Positions 45,519-53,671 of a DNA stretch of 64,000 nt are shown piece by piece. Position 1 is the first letter of the stretch. The number at the start of each line of letters is the position of its first letter. Made by a program: the position numbers and the translations under genes. The notes beneath the pieces were generated by a model. That model saw only the letters and a program-made list of their open reading frames with translations, did no database searches and was not told where the DNA came from. The DNA comes from an uncultured Eggerthellaceae bacterium (GTDB lineage Bacteria; Actinomycetota; Coriobacteriia; Coriobacteriales; Eggerthellaceae): the NCBI GenBank assembly GCA_958452575.1, contig CAUDUM010000006.1, forward strand, positions 62,001-126,000. The letters are read 5' to 3'.

Positions 45519-46361
45519 TTAGAGCGCGCGCATGCGTACGCTCATGTCCAGGGGCTTGGCCGAGAACGGAGCGGTCGTCGCCAGCCCGTCGACGCCCGTC
45601 GCGGCGTAATCGGCGACGTTATTCGGATTGATGCCGCCGGCGGCGATGAGCGTGAGATGGGGATCAATCGCGCGCAGCTCCTCGACCAGCGACGCCAAGC
45701 GCTCGACCGGCACCTTGTCGAACTGGATGCCATCGACGCCCGCGCGGGCCAGGACGAGCGCCTGCTCCTCCCCCGCCTCGACGAAGAGCTTCTTCTCGAC
45801 GCAGCGGCACCTGATCTGGGGCAGCCGCTCCAAAAACGCCTCGAATCCGCCCATGAACTCGATGTGGTGGTCGAACACCAGCACGGTCTCGGAAAGCCCC
45901 AGGCGATGCGGCCATGCTCCGCCCGCGCGCACGGCGCAGGTGAGCAGATCCTTGGCGCCGGGCATGCTCTTGCGCGTGGTCAGGATCTCGCAGCGCGGAT
46001 TGGCCTTGTGGGCGGCATCCACCATCTGCCGCGTCTTGGTCGCGACGGCGGACAGATGGTCGAAGGTGTTGAGCCCCACCTTCCACACCTGGTGCAGCGC
46101 GGAGGCGGGGCCTCGCAGCGTCATGAACGATCCGCCTGCGGCGACGACGTCGCCGTCGGAGCGCGCCTCGACCACATCGCACCCCAGATGGCCCGCGATC
46201 CGGCTCACCACGCCCGCGCCCGCGAGAACGCAGTCCTCGCGCGTGTAATACTCCATCTCTCCCGGTTGATCGGCCACGCCCAAAACCTCGCTGGTCAGAT
46301 CGAGGTACGGCACATCCTCCGCTATCAGCTGGTCGATGCGCGCACCGGAAAACAGCACCAT
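45519..46361 (-). CDS. modD: Molybdenum utilisation protein ModD (NadC-like)
   Basis: This 280-residue protein has the quinolinate phosphoribosyltransferase fold. The N-terminal domain ends near ATKTRQMVDAA, and the barrel has TTRKSMPGAKDL, VFDHHIEFMGG and LIAAGGINPNNVADYAATGVD. ModD is a NadC paralogue repeatedly found with molybdate transporters; its reaction is not established. Here it lies 244 bases past modC on the same strand. The His and Arg residues of the NadC substrate site are partly changed (TTRKS instead of the usual DTRKT-type), supporting ModD over NadC. The RBS is AAGGAGAG. Confidence 0.85.
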   Translation of the reverse strand: MVLFSGARIDQLIAEDVPYLDLTSEVLGVADQPGEMEYYTREDCVLAGAGVVSRIAGHLGCDVVEARSDGDVVAAGGSFMTLRGPASALHQVWKVGLNTFDHLSAVATKTRQMVDAAHKANPRCEILTTRKSMPGAKDLLTCAVRAGGAWPHRLGLSETVLVFDHHIEFMGGFEAFLERLPQIRCRCVEKKLFVEAGEEQALVLARAGVDGIQFDKVPVERLASLVEELRAIDPHLTLIAAGGINPNNVADYAATGVDGLATTAPFSAKPLDMSVRMRAL

Positions 46362-46518
46362 CGTTCGCTCTCCTTGTCTCGCCGAACCCTTCCGCGCATG
46401 GCGAATGGGGCTGAAGTTTCTCCTTGGGCTCTATTCTTGCATATTATTATTCGCACACAAGGGATAAAAGCATCGTATCTCACGTCGCTACCCAGGCCGC
46501 GACGAAGCGGGGGCAAAC

Positions 46519-46604
46519 CTCACGGCAGCCGAAACCGCACCGCGGGCGGCGGCACAACCTCCTCACGGCAGCCGAAACCGCACCGTAGGCGGCGGCACGG
46601 CCTC
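46519..46604. repeat. 43-base tandem repeat, two copies
   Basis: Units 46519-46561 and 46562-46604 are identical apart from four bases, and a third partial unit begins at the modC stop (46606). The unit contains GCAGCCGAAACCGC and GGCGGCGGC. It lies between modC and modD and has no coding potential. Confidence 0.85.
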
Positions 46605-46605
46605 C

Positions 46606-47319
46606 TCACGCCCGTCCCAAGAACGCCGCCACATCCGGATCGCACTCCGCCTCGAAGAGCCCGTCCGCCGGCAGGATCGCCCGCAGGCGCCCCTCGAGCA
46701 CGATCCCCACGCGATCCGCCAGCATCGCGGCCTCGTTGAAATCGTGCGTCACGAACACGATGGTGCAGTCGAACCGCTCGTGGATGTTGCGGACCGTCTC
46801 GTACATGCGCTCCTTGGTGGACGGATCGAGCGCCGAGAACGGCTCGTCGAGCAGCAGGATCTCGGGCTGCAGCACCAACGCGCGCGCCAAGGCGGTGCGT
46901 TGCGCCTCGCCGCCGCTGATGATGCCGGGGTGCTTGTCGGCGATGCCGTCGATGCCGAACAGCTCCATCTGCGCGCTCACGCGGCGCTCGATCTCGTCGC
47001 GCGGGTAGCCGTTCATCTTGAGGCCGTAGGCGATGTTGTCGCGCACCGTCATATGGGGGAACAGCGCGTGATCCTGGTAGACGACGCCCAGATGGCGCTG
47101 CTGGATGGGAAGCGACTCGACGTCCTTGCCGTCGAGCAGGATCGCGCCCCCGTCGAGCGGGAACGCGCCGGCGATCGATTCCATGAGCACGGTCTTGCCC
47201 GATCCCGTCCGCCCCAGGATGGCGAACACCTCGCGCGGCACGATCTCGAGCTCGTCGACCCGCAGCGTGAACGAGCCGCGCGTCACCGTCAGGTCGCGTA
47301 TCGAAATGCTGCCCGCCAT
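46606..47319 (-). CDS. modC: Molybdate ABC transporter ATP-binding protein
   Basis: This 237-residue ABC ATPase has Walker A LGRTGSGKTVL near residue 35 and the Q-loop in VVYQDHALFPHMTV. The signature IISGGEAQRTALARAL, Walker B LLLDEPFSALD and the switch His in VTHDFNEA are present. It lacks the C-terminal MOP/TOBE molybdate-sensing domain of E. coli ModC (about 350 residues), so feedback by that domain is absent. It starts seven bases past the modB stop. Molybdate versus tungstate cannot be told from the ATPase; ModD nearby favours molybdate. Confidence 0.9.
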   Translation of the reverse strand: MAGSISIRDLTVTRGSFTLRVDELEIVPREVFAILGRTGSGKTVLMESIAGAFPLDGGAILLDGKDVESLPIQQRHLGVVYQDHALFPHMTVRDNIAYGLKMNGYPRDEIERRVSAQMELFGIDGIADKHPGIISGGEAQRTALARALVLQPEILLLDEPFSALDPSTKERMYETVRNIHERFDCTIVFVTHDFNEAAMLADRVGIVLEGRLRAILPADGLFEAECDPDVAAFLGRA

Positions 47320-47326
47320 ATCGTCC

Positions 47327-48232
47327 TCACCTCCCCTCGACGTCGTCGCGCACGGCTTTGCGCGCCCTTTTGCGCGACGGCCCCACGCGAACCTCTCCCA
47401 CCGGGCGGTTGAGCAGGTTCGCCACCACCAGCGTCGCCGCCGACAGCAGCAGCATGATCATCGCCGTGGCCATCGCCGTTTCGTTGTTGCCGGTCGAAAT
47501 GCTCAGGTAGATGCTGCCCGGCAGCGTTTCGGTCTTCATGCGCGTCACGCCCACCAGCATCAGCGTCGCGCCGAACTCGCCCATGCCGCGCGCCCACGTG
47601 AGCACGAGCGTGCTGATGATGGAATTGCGGCACACGGGCAGGATGATAGTGCGGAACACGTCGCCCGGCGTGGCGCCGAGCGTCTTGGCGACGAACTCCA
47701 TGCGCGGATTGACGTCGGCGAACGCCGTGCGCACCATGCGGATGGCGAACGGAAGGTTGACGATGAGCTGGGCGAACACGATGCCCGTCGGCTCGAACAC
47801 CACGGCGAAGCCGATCTCGCGCAGCGCTTTGCCGAACGGCGACGAGAAGATGAGCAGCAGCGCGAAGCCCAAAAGGATGTAGGGCAGCGACAGCGTCAGC
47901 TCCATCAGCACCTCGGCCACGCGCTTGAACGGCATGTTGGTGCGCGAGAGCGCATACGCCGACGGCAGCGCCAGCACCAGGCACAGCGCGGTCGAGATGG
48001 TGGAGGTGACCACGCTCATGCGCAGCGAGAACAGCACTTCCTCCGAGCGGATCGCATCGCCGAAATGCGCCACTCCCCCTGCGACGATGGCGACGATGGC
48101 GCTGCCGACGAACAGCAGCACCAACGTCGCCACCACGATGGATACGGCCGAGAACACATCGCGCTTGCGCCCGCGATGTTTCCTCTCACGTCCCCCCGTT
48201 GCTTTGGAGCGGCGCCGCGCGGGCGCCCCCAT
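47327..48232 (-). CDS. modB: Molybdate ABC transporter permease
   Basis: This 301-residue membrane protein has about six segments and the permease-ATPase contact motif EFVAKTLGATPGDVFRTIILP (EAA loop). A charged, Arg/Lys-rich N-terminus of about 35 residues precedes the first segment, longer than in E. coli ModB. It lies three bases past the modA stop. It forms the channel for molybdate or tungstate delivered by ModA. Confidence 0.9.
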   Translation of the reverse strand: MGAPARRRSKATGGRERKHRGRKRDVFSAVSIVVATLVLLFVGSAIVAIVAGGVAHFGDAIRSEEVLFSLRMSVVTSTISTALCLVLALPSAYALSRTNMPFKRVAEVLMELTLSLPYILLGFALLLIFSSPFGKALREIGFAVVFEPTGIVFAQLIVNLPFAIRMVRTAFADVNPRMEFVAKTLGATPGDVFRTIILPVCRNSIISTLVLTWARGMGEFGATLMLVGVTRMKTETLPGSIYLSISTGNNETAMATAMIMLLLSAATLVVANLLNRPVGEVRVGPSRKRARKAVRDDVEGR

Positions 48233-48235
48233 GGT

Positions 48236-49084
48236 TTACACCCGCTCGTAGCCGTAATCGGCCCAGATGTCCCAAGCGGTGTCGGTCTGCAGGAACTCGC
48301 TGAACGCGGCGACGGCATCGGCGTCGGCGGCGCAGGTCAGCTGGGCGGCGGGGATGGTCTTGACGAACGCGTCCAGATCGGAGGTCTCCACGATGACGGC
48401 GCCGTCGTCGGTGACGTTCTCCTTCCACACGATGCCTGCGTCGCCCTCGTTATTGGCGAGCGCGGTGGAGATCTGCGGCGCGGTGGTGGTCGTCGTCAGC
48501 ACGTTGTTGGCCATCATGGTGTCCCACAGCCCCAGCTTGGTCAGCGCGTTCTGGGCGATCTTGCCGATCGGCGTGGACTCGGGGTCGCCCACCAGCACGC
48601 GCTCGCAGTTGGCCAGGTCGGCCAAGCCGGTGACGTTCTTAGGGTTGTCGGCAGGCACGGCCAGCACCGGGATGTGCTTGACCAGGTCGGTCTGCTGCTC
48701 GACGTAGTCGCTGACGGGCTTGAGCTCGTCAGCGGAGCCTGCGATGAAGAAGTCGCCCTCCTCGGTGGTGGTGATCTGCGTCTGGATCTGGGCGGCGTTG
48801 GCGAACGTCACGTTCATCGTGCAGCCCGTCTCGGCCTCGAACGCGTCGGCGATCTCCTGGAACGGGTCGGTCATGCCGGCGCCGCAGTAGATGTTGAGCT
48901 CCTTGCCCTCGAGGCTCGCCTGCTCTTCCGCAGCGGGCTCGGCAGCCTGCTCCGCCTCCTGCGAAGAGGACCCGCCCGACGAGCAGCCGGCGAGCGCCAG
49001 CACCATGGCGCACGCCGCGGCCAGGCCTGCGGCGGCGAACTTCCTGCGGGATGCGGCCTTGGTACGATTCGTCTGGAACCTCAT
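48236..49084 (-). CDS. modA: Molybdate-binding lipoprotein
   Basis: This 282-residue substrate-binding protein has a lipobox LALAGC after a basic signal peptide, so it is tethered to the outer face of the membrane. The mature protein starts with a Ser/Gln/Glu-rich linker. The fold begins ELNIYCGAGMTDPFQEIADAFEAETGC and continues GDFFIAGSADELKPV and VLVGDPESTPIGKIAQNAL, typical of ModA/WtpA. The start at 49084 has AGGAGGAG. It is first of modABC; a 400-base region with AT-rich sequence lies upstream. Confidence 0.9.
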   Translation of the reverse strand: MRFQTNRTKAASRRKFAAAGLAAACAMVLALAGCSSGGSSSQEAEQAAEPAAEEQASLEGKELNIYCGAGMTDPFQEIADAFEAETGCTMNVTFANAAQIQTQITTTEEGDFFIAGSADELKPVSDYVEQQTDLVKHIPVLAVPADNPKNVTGLADLANCERVLVGDPESTPIGKIAQNALTKLGLWDTMMANNVLTTTTTAPQISTALANNEGDAGIVWKENVTDDGAVIVETSDLDAFVKTIPAAQLTCAADADAVAAFSEFLQTDTAWDIWADYGYERV

Positions 49085-49487
49085 ATCTCCTCCTGACACT
49101 TCCGCGCGCGCCGCCCTTCCGGTGCGGCGCGCGCACTTTCGAGCTGCCGGTCCCCGCCAGACGTCGATCGGCTCGACGGCGGATCAGCGCCGCCGCGAGC
49201 CGGGACCGAATGATTTCGGAGATACCCGTCCGCCCGTCCCTATGCGTCCAGTATAGGAGACATTATCCACATTTGACAATATATGCGGCTAACATTATTC
49301 TTAAATGGCGCTATTTTCTTTTAGGAATAGAGGAAGGCAAAAGAAAAGCGGGTCGGAGCGCGAACGGCTCCGCCCACCGCCCCTCGGGCTGGCGTCCGTC
49401 GCCCGAGGAGAGGGAAGCGGTCCGGCGCCCCGATCCGCTTGAGATCGAGCCGCGCGGTGAGGGAGCGAGCCCTCCCCCGCGCGCTCC
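49085..49487. other. Intergenic region upstream of modA
   Basis: Of these 403 bases, 49255-49325 is unusually AT-rich. On the minus strand it offers TTAAGA and TATTGT spaced 17 bases, a candidate modA promoter. On the plus strand it offers TTGACA (49273-49278) and TATTCT (49296-49301), also 17 apart, pointing toward the deaminase gene antisense. The sequence CGCATATATTGTC recalls half of a ModE box but no full palindrome is present. Two GC hairpins (about 49385-49411 and 49460-49489) lie next to the deaminase stop. Confidence 0.45.
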
Positions 49488-49489
49488 CT
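49460..49489 (-). terminator. Hairpin at the deaminase stop
   Basis: AGGGAGCG (49460-49467) pairs with CGCTCCCT (49482-49489), overlapping the stop codon of the minus-strand deaminase gene. There is no clear T-run. Confidence 0.5.
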
Positions 49490-50783
49490 ACAGCTCGGAG
49501 ATGATGCGCTGCGTACGCGCGGTGCACTCCGCCTTGGCGCGCTCGATGTCGATGCCGGGCCACACGCCGTCGCGGTAGACCACCTTGCCGTCGCACATCG
49601 TCAGCACCACGTCGGAGCCGTGGCCGGCGTAGACGACGTTCATCAGCGGGTCGGTCATGGGGTGCCACGAGGGGCCGGTGGTGTCGACCACGGCGAGGTC
49701 GGCTTTCATGCCCACCTTGACCTGGCCGCAATCCTCGCGACCCTGCGCCAGGGCTCCGCCGCGCGTCGCCGCGCCGAGCGCCTGCTGGGGAGTGACGGCG
49801 GTCGGATCGTTCAGGTAGCCCTTGGAGAGCAGCGCCATCAGGTACATATCCTGGAACATGTCGTGGTTGTTGTTGGACGCCATGCCGTCGGTGCCCAGGC
49901 ACACGTTCACGCCGCGCTCGAGCATCTTCGTCACGGGCGCGAAGCCACTGCCCAGCTTCATGTTGGACGCGGGATTGAGCGCCGCGAACACGCCGTGCTC
50001 CTTCATGATCGCCAGATCATCGTCCTCGCACCACACGCAATGGGCGGCGATGGTCGGCACGTCGAACACGCCGATGCTGGCGAAGTAGGCCGCCGGCGTC
50101 ATGCCGCCGTGGCGCTGCTTGCACTCCTCGTGCTCGCTTTTGGTCTCGGAGAGGTGCAGATGCATGCGCAGGCCGGCCGCTTTGACAACCTCGGCGATGT
50201 CGCGGCAGGTCTGCTCGTTGGAGGTGTACTCGGCGTGGATGTTGTAGTCCACCAGGATGCGGCCGTCCAGCGCGCCGTGGTACTTCTTGATGTAGTCCTC
50301 CATCTTGGCGGCGATGGCGTAATCGGCAAACGGCTTGGCCTCGAAGAACAGCTCGCTCTCGCACACGTTCATCTTCATGCCCGCCTCGTCGACCGCGCGC
50401 ACGCGCTCATCGGTGCAGTAGTACATGTCCGAGAAGCTCACGCAGCCGTAGCGCGCCATCTCAGCGCAGGCCAGAAGCGTGCCCCAATAGTTGTCCTCGG
50501 GCGTCATCTTGCCTTCGAACGGCCAGCATTTCGTCTCGAGCCACGCCTGGAGCGGCAGGTTCTCGGCGAAACCGCGCAGAAGCGTCATCGGCGCATGCGC
50601 GTGAGCGTTGTAGAACGCCGGCAGCAGCAGCCTGCCCGCGCCGTCGTACGCCTCGCCGTACGCGTCGGCGTCGGCCGGAGCCTCATCGCCGATGTAATCG
50701 ATGCGGCCGTCCTTCACCCCCACCCACTGATGAGCCTTGTAATCGAGGTTCTCATCAAGCAGGTCGATGTCCTTGAAAAGCAT
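49488..50783 (-). CDS. Amidohydrolase, MtaD/SAH-deaminase-like
   Basis: This 431-residue metal-dependent deaminase has the metal ligands HAHAP, HLHLSETKSE and AAHCVW. GTDGMASNNNHDMFQDM carries the catalytic Asp, and the C-terminal urease-like piece KVGMKADLAVVDTTGPSWHP follows. It matches 5-methylthioadenosine/S-adenosylhomocysteine deaminases, but guanine or other aminohydrolases of the same clan cannot be excluded. GAGGAGG lies before the ATG at 50783. It stands alone, next to modA and divergent from mrp. Confidence 0.87.
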   Translation of the reverse strand: MLFKDIDLLDENLDYKAHQWVGVKDGRIDYIGDEAPADADAYGEAYDGAGRLLLPAFYNAHAHAPMTLLRGFAENLPLQAWLETKCWPFEGKMTPEDNYWGTLLACAEMARYGCVSFSDMYYCTDERVRAVDEAGMKMNVCESELFFEAKPFADYAIAAKMEDYIKKYHGALDGRILVDYNIHAEYTSNEQTCRDIAEVVKAAGLRMHLHLSETKSEHEECKQRHGGMTPAAYFASIGVFDVPTIAAHCVWCEDDDLAIMKEHGVFAALNPASNMKLGSGFAPVTKMLERGVNVCLGTDGMASNNNHDMFQDMYLMALLSKGYLNDPTAVTPQQALGAATRGGALAQGREDCGQVKVGMKADLAVVDTTGPSWHPMTDPLMNVVYAGHGSDVVLTMCDGKVVYRDGVWPGIDIERAKAECTARTQRIISEL

Positions 50784-50951
50784 GCGCCCTCCTCTTGTCC
50801 GGCGGCACCGCGCCGCCCCTTCGTGGATTGTCGTATAGGATTATATCCAATAATGGAGAAAGACCGGGCGGAACCGGAAGAATCAAGAAACAACCCGTTT
50901 ACGGTCATCACGGAATTGCAGCAGCCGTTACATAGCTGTCATCAACATATA

Positions 50952-50960
50952 TGCTATCAT
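50952..50960 (+). promoter_or_regulatory. Extended -10 for mrp
   Basis: TGCTATCAT is an extended -10 element 55 bases upstream of the mrp ATG. No good -35 is present, as usual for extended -10 promoters. The surrounding 50880-50970 is AT-rich and divergent to the deaminase. Confidence 0.5.
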
Positions 50961-51015
50961 CCGCTCAGACGAGATAAGCGCCGCGCGGAACACGGCGCAT
51001 ACAAGGAGGTTATCC

Positions 51016-51870
51016 ATGACAGAAGAATGCACGCACGAGTGCGGCAGCTGCGGCGTCGCCGGCTGCGGCGAGCGCACGGAACAGGGTCCGACGACGCTGC
51101 CGACCGACGCGCATAGCAACATCAAGCACGTCATCGCCGTCGTGAGCGGCAAGGGTGGCGTGGGCAAGTCGCTGGTCACCAGCCTGCTCGCCAGCCAGAT
51201 GCAGAAGCGCGGCTTCAAGGTGGGCATCCTGGACGCCGACGTCACCGGCCCGTCCATCCCCAAGACGTTCGGCATCACGGGGCATGTGGTCGCCGACATC
51301 GACGGCATCTTCCCCGCCCAGACAGAAAGCGGCATCAAAGTGATGTCCGTCAACCTGCTGCTGCCCTCCGAGGATGCGCCCGTCGCATGGCGCGGCCCGG
51401 TCGTGTCCGGCATCATCAGCCAGTTCTGGGGCGAGACGCACTGGGGCGACATCGACTACCTGTTCGTCGACATGCCTCCGGGAACCTCCGACGTGTTCCT
51501 GACCGTGTTCCAGCAGCTGCCCGTCGACGGTATCGTCACCGTGTCGGCGCCGCAGGAGCTCGTCGCCATGATCGTGGGCAAGGCCGTCAACCTGGCGCAC
51601 AGCCTCAACGTGCCCGTCATCGGCCTGGTCGAGAACATGGCGTACTTCAAGTGCGACGAGTGCGGCAAGAAGCACTTCATCTTCGGCAACCCGCAGGGCG
51701 AGGCCGTGTCCGAGAAGTACGACATCCCCGCCTACGCCACGCTGCCGATCGACCCGTCGTTCGCGAGCCTGTGCGATGCGGGCAAGGTCGAGGATTACGA
51801 CGTCGAAGGCGCGCTGGACACCATCGTCGAGCAGGTGGAAGCGGCGCACCGCGAGGAGAAGGCAGAATAA
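51016..51870 (+). CDS. Mrp/ApbC-family iron-sulfur carrier ATPase
   Basis: This 284-residue ParA-like P-loop protein is thought to carry and transfer [4Fe-4S] clusters. The N-terminus has a Cys cluster CTHECGSCGVAGCGE, as in the Nbp35-like form. The deviant Walker A is VVSGKGGVGKSLVT near residue 42, with FVDMPPGTSDVFLT following. The cluster motif CDEC lies in AYFKCDECGKKHFIFG. An excellent AAGGAGGTTATCC sequence precedes the ATG. It is followed by a strong hairpin. Confidence 0.93.
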   Translation: MTEECTHECGSCGVAGCGERTEQGPTTLPTDAHSNIKHVIAVVSGKGGVGKSLVTSLLASQMQKRGFKVGILDADVTGPSIPKTFGITGHVVADIDGIFPAQTESGIKVMSVNLLLPSEDAPVAWRGPVVSGIISQFWGETHWGDIDYLFVDMPPGTSDVFLTVFQQLPVDGIVTVSAPQELVAMIVGKAVNLAHSLNVPVIGLVENMAYFKCDECGKKHFIFGNPQGEAVSEKYDIPAYATLPIDPSFASLCDAGKVEDYDVEGALDTIVEQVEAAHREEKAE

Positions 51871-51948
51871 AGCAACCTCCTCTTTCGACGGTCTCGCAGG
51901 TAGAGCATACGTCAACGAACGGGCGCGAGGTGCGCCTGATAGATGAGA

Positions 51949-51989
51949 GAAGCCCCTCGGGCTGGACTTCGGTCCGCCCGAGGGGCTTC
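51949..51989 (+). terminator. Terminator after mrp
   Basis: GAAGCCCCTCGGGC (51949-51962) pairs perfectly with GCCCGAGGGGCTTC (51976-51989). The 13-base loop itself contains GGAC/GTCC. No T-run follows, but it is the only strong structure after the mrp stop. The remaining 160 bases to 52149 hold nothing I recognise. Confidence 0.65.
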
Positions 51990-52148
51990 GAACGTCTAGC
52001 GGGCGTTCATCGTGCCCGCGCAGCGTCGGGCTTTTCGCCGTTCGGCAAATCGACGGAACCACTTCATCGCAAGTCATTTGAGCGCCAGCAGCGCCGCCGG
52101 AGCGCCGCGCAGCGTCGAGCGGTTCCGGTAGTCGGCAGACCGCCGGAC

Positions 52149-53282
52149 CTACGCCTTGAGCATCGCGGCGAAGTCGGAAAGCGCCGTCGGGATGTCGATC
52201 TGCTGGGGGCAGACCGCCGCGCAGCTGCCGCAGCCGATACAGGATGCAGGCTGCTTGTCGTCGGGCAGCGCGGCCAGCGCCATCGGGGCGATGAAGCCGC
52301 CTTTGGTGAGTTTGTGCTCGTTGTAGAGTGCCAGCAGGTGCGGGATGTCCAGTTCCAGCGGGCAGTGGTTGGTGCAGTAATGGCAGGCGGTGCAGGGCAG
52401 CACATCGCCGCGCTTCATGTCCTCCGCGACCTCGGCGACGACGGCGCGCTCGGCGTCGGAGAGCGGCTCCTTATCGAAAATGGCGATGTTCTGGGCCATC
52501 TGCTCCAGCGAGGAGGCACCCGACAGCACGGTCGTCACCTGCGGGATGCCGAAGAACCAGCGCAGCGCCCACTCGACCGGCGGCATGTCGGGATCGACCG
52601 CCGCGAACGCGGCCTTGGCCTTGTCGGAGACGTTGACCAGCTGCCCGCCGCGGACGGGCTCCATCACCCACACGGGGATGCCGTAGGAGTCGACCAGCTC
52701 GACCTTTTCGCGGCCATCCTGGAACTCCCAATCCAGATAGTTGAGCTGCAGTTGGCAGAACTCCATGTCCTTGCCGTATGCCTCCAGGAAGCGCTTGATG
52801 ACATCGATGCCGCCGTGCGCGGAAAAGCCCAGATGGCGGATGCGGCCCGCCTTCTTCTGCTCGAGCAGATAGGCGATGGTGCCGTACTTGGCGTCGTCGA
52901 GATAGGAGTCGATGTTGAGCTCGCACACGTTGTGCGCCAGATAGAAGTCGAAGTGATCCACCTGGCACTTCTCGAGCTGCTTCTCGAAGATCTCCTCGAC
53001 CTTGCCGAAGTTGGCCAGATCGTAGCCGGGGAACTTGTCGGCCAGGTTGAACGAGTTGCGCGGATGCTTCGCCAGCGCGCGGCCGACCACCAGCTCGGAG
53101 TTGCCGCCATGGTAGCCCCACGCGGTGTCGAAGTAGTTGACGCCGTGCTCGAGCGCGTAGTCGATCATCGCCGCGGCGGCAGGCTCGTCGATGACGTTGT
53201 CGTCGCCGTCGACCACCGGCAGGCGCATGCAGCCCATGGCGCACAGCGACAGCTTCTCATCTTGGAAATCGCGATACTGCAT
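52149..53282 (-). CDS. Aldo/keto reductase with C-terminal ferredoxin domain
   Basis: This 377-residue protein has an N-terminal aldo/keto reductase barrel: LCAMGCMRLPVVDGDDN, then NYFDTAWGYHGGNSE holding Asp and Tyr of the active site, then DHFDFYLAHNV. A C-terminal domain carries two four-Cys sets, CTACHYCTNHCP and CIGCGSCAAVCP, for two [4Fe-4S] clusters. Such fused reductases are frequent in strict anaerobes and likely take electrons from ferredoxin-type carriers. The substrate is unknown. AAGGAGG lies before the ATG at 53282; the longer upstream frame is not supported. Confidence 0.92.
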   Translation of the reverse strand: MQYRDFQDEKLSLCAMGCMRLPVVDGDDNVIDEPAAAAMIDYALEHGVNYFDTAWGYHGGNSELVVGRALAKHPRNSFNLADKFPGYDLANFGKVEEIFEKQLEKCQVDHFDFYLAHNVCELNIDSYLDDAKYGTIAYLLEQKKAGRIRHLGFSAHGGIDVIKRFLEAYGKDMEFCQLQLNYLDWEFQDGREKVELVDSYGIPVWVMEPVRGGQLVNVSDKAKAAFAAVDPDMPPVEWALRWFFGIPQVTTVLSGASSLEQMAQNIAIFDKEPLSDAERAVVAEVAEDMKRGDVLPCTACHYCTNHCPLELDIPHLLALYNEHKLTKGGFIAPMALAALPDDKQPASCIGCGSCAAVCPQQIDIPTALSDFAAMLKA

Positions 53283-53671
53283 CGATTGCCTCCTTGGAAT
53301 ACCCCTCATGAACAGCGTGCTCTCGCAGCGGCGTCCGGAAGCACCCGCCAAGATGCGGGACTCGGCACGAGAGCGCGGAGATGCGCGTCGATTGCCGCGA
53401 GGCAGTGTCCTCATTGAACACCTTGGATCGTGCTCCAAGTGAAGCCGCCGGGCGGGAACCCAAGAAGAACTCCACAATTCGGCTCCTCTCGTCCGGATCC
53501 GCATGCGACCTGAGACGAATCGTTGACGCTCGCATCGTCTGGGATGCGATCGGCGTCCATTGCTTCATAATGGATATGTTATGCGAAAAGCCGCGCGGAG
53601 CGCTTCTCCCCCAGCGGCGAACCCGCTGCTTCCGGTTTTCGGCAGCGCGGGGCGACAGGAAAGGACATCCC
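53283..53671. other. Divergent intergenic region, reductase / TPM-like gene
   Basis: These 389 bases lie between two outward-facing genes. They contain a small hairpin, CTTGGA-TCGTGC-TCCAAG (53422-53439), and an AT-rich patch around 53565-53585 that probably holds the rightward promoter. No gene or named regulatory RNA was recognised. A rightward open frame from 53381 joins the next gene but lacks protein character before 53672. Confidence 0.45.

Noticed and set aside
49273..49301. Rightward TTGACA-17-TATTCT promoter
   Set aside because: Spacing is perfect, but only a short gap and then the antisense of the deaminase gene lie downstream. I did not list it as a separate promoter; it is described with the intergenic region.
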